Source of the DNA: Paenibacillus sp. PAMC 26794
GTDB taxonomy: Bacteria > Bacillota > Bacilli > Paenibacillales > Paenibacillaceae
Assembly: GCF_000316035.1 (NCBI RefSeq)
Contig: NZ_ANHX01000092.1
Location: 62,001 to 126,000 of the forward strand
Direction: 5' to 3'
Length of the DNA stretch: 64,000 nt
In this document: piece by piece, positions 62,863 through 64,000 of the stretch
How the letters are laid out: each line of letters opens with the position of its first letter
How positions within the stretch are numbered: the first letter of the stretch is position 1
Notes under the pieces: model-generated
The model's input: the letters and a program-made list of their open reading frames with translations, nothing else
Database searches by the model: none
Told to the model about the DNA's origin: nothing
Translations under genes and position numbers: made by a program

Positions 62863-64000
62863 ATGCACATCGTTGTCGTTGGTTTGAATTATCGCACGGC
62901 GCCTGTAGAGGTTAGGGAACGATTCACATTTGCAGAAAAGGACTTGTCTGAAGCGCTGCAGCAGCTCAAGCTGACCAAGAGTGTATTGGAAGGTGTAATC
63001 GTAGCCACATGTAACCGTACCGAGTTGTATGTTGTGGTGGACCGTCTTCACATGTGTGGTTATTTTATTCGAACATTCATGGAACAATGGTTTAATGTAC
63101 CACGGGAAGAATTTACGCAACACTTATATATATATGAAGATGATCAAGCCATGCGCCATTTGTTCCGTGTCATCTGCGGACTAGATTCCATGGTCATTGG
63201 TGAGACTCAGATTCTTGGACAGGTGAAACAGGCTTTTCTTAAAGCACAGGAAGAGAAATCAACAGGTACCTGGTTTAATAAGTTATTTAAGCAGGCAGTT
63301 ACATTGGGTAAACGGGCACATTCGGAGACTTCCATCGGGGAGAGCGCCGTATCTGTCAGTTATGCTGCTGTTGAACTCGGTAAGAGAATATTTGGCATGT
63401 TCACAGACAAGAAGGTGCTCATTTTGGGTGCCGGCAAGATGAGTGAACTAACCGTGAAACATCTCTATGCCAACGGGGCATCCGAGGTCATCGTGGCGAA
63501 TCGCACGCTCGCAAGAGCTGAAGAATTGGCAGCCAAGTTCCGGGGTACACCTTGTACGATGGAACAGGCATTAGATCGACTTAATGAAGTTGATATTGTG
63601 ATTAGTTCCACTGGAGCTGAACGTTATGTCATGGATGCAGCAGTGGTACGAGAGAGTATGAAGCGTCGTCAATCTCGTCCATTGTTCCTGATTGATATTG
63701 CGGTTCCACGCGATATTGATCCGGCGATTGGTGAATTATCCAATGTATTTCTCTATGACATTGATGATCTGGAAGGAATCGTGGAGAGCAACCTGGAGAT
63801 GCGTAAGGTGGAAGCTGCCAAGATTGAGAGAATGATTGAGCTTGAGATGGAGGATTATTACCATTGGCTCAAAACGTTAGGTGTTCGTCCCGTTATTCGT
63901 GCTTTGCAGGAAAAAGGTGTCTCCATTCATGAAGAAACGATGGATAGCCTGTTTAATAAACTTCCTGAGCTGGATGAACATCAACGTAAAGTCATTCGTC
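62863..64000 (+). CDS. hemA: Glutamyl-tRNA reductase, 3' end cut by window
   Basis: 379 codons are visible from ATG 62863 (AGGTGA upstream); the frame runs off the window, and the family is near 450 residues. First enzyme of C5 tetrapyrrole synthesis, reducing glutamyl-tRNA to glutamate semialdehyde with NADPH. Motifs: VVGLNYRTAPVEVRERF at the start, catalytic Cys50 in VATCNRTELY, VICGLDSMVIGETQILGQVK, the NADPH site VLILGAGKMSEL, VANRTLARAEEL and IDIAVPRDIDP. It follows the lon-engB block as in B. subtilis, where it heads the hem operon. Confidence 0.97.
   Translation, partial: MHIVVVGLNYRTAPVEVRERFTFAEKDLSEALQQLKLTKSVLEGVIVATCNRTELYVVVDRLHMCGYFIRTFMEQWFNVPREEFTQHLYIYEDDQAMRHLFRVICGLDSMVIGETQILGQVKQAFLKAQEEKSTGTWFNKLFKQAVTLGKRAHSETSIGESAVSVSYAAVELGKRIFGMFTDKKVLILGAGKMSELTVKHLYANGASEVIVANRTLARAEELAAKFRGTPCTMEQALDRLNEVDIVISSTGAERYVMDAAVVRESMKRRQSRPLFLIDIAVPRDIDPAIGELSNVFLYDIDDLEGIVESNLEMRKVEAAKIERMIELEMEDYYHWLKTLGVRPVIRALQEKGVSIHEETMDSLFNKLPELDEHQRKVIR

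Overview
The window looks like a chromosomal segment of a Paenibacillus-type Firmicute. The right half carries the block tig-clpP-clpX-(ispG)-lonB-lonA-engB-hemA, preceded by a ysoA-like gene. The middle carries gerM-rph-rdgB, an order known from Bacillaceae. Strong AGGAGG-type ribosome binding sites, many TTG starts and the protein families themselves agree with this. The host genes have moderate GC. The variable tips and immunity genes of the Rhs region are clearly AT-rich, which suggests repeated transfer. The genus is inferred from gene content only.

Layout. (1) 1-5430: a plant-polysaccharide degradation operon with a GH106-like glycosidase (cut by the window edge), a NodB-type deacetylase and a GH105-type unsaturated glycuronyl hydrolase, closed by a terminator. 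(2) 5547-22216: a polymorphic-toxin locus. A very short secreted YD-repeat protein precedes a complete 1608-aa secreted Rhs/WapA-like protein. Downstream, all on the + strand, lies a tail of partial rhs copies. Most carry the same hyperconserved core and Gly/Ser linker but a different toxic tip, each followed by a different small immunity-type gene. Several are decayed, frameshifted or fused, and old deletion and duplication junctions can still be read. (3) 22337-29469: a DUF72 gene, a methyltransferase, an MBL hydrolase, a probable flavinylation/redox operon (small secreted protein, ApbE, ferric-reductase-like membrane protein), a PgpA-like phosphatase and the spore protein GerM. (4) 29541-31188: a MITE-like inverted-repeat element, then rph and rdgB. 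(5) 31538-36722: a tight five-gene operon of the STM4015-STM4014-STM4013-STM4012-STM4011 families (LRR-like protein, ATP-grasp-like protein, sulfatase/phosphatase-fold hydrolase, two radical SAM enzymes), which as far as I know has no assigned function. (6) 37054-42104: a chemoreceptor, asparagine synthetase and small unknowns. (7) 42397-50080: two identical tRNA-Arg(UCU) genes in inverted orientation, each followed inward by repeated copies of its own 3' tail and terminator. They bracket a methyltransferase, a large secreted subtilisin-like protease and a CynX-type MFS transporter. (8) 50315-64000: the proteostasis and housekeeping block ending in hemA, which runs off the window.

Two regions could be called poorly described systems. 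One is the Rhs tail of orphan toxin/immunity cassettes, which looks like a recombination-driven reservoir of toxin tips. The other is the STM4011-4015 operon, where two radical SAM enzymes, an ATP-grasp-like protein and a metal-dependent hydrolase are translationally linked and suggest an unknown small-molecule or peptide modification pathway.
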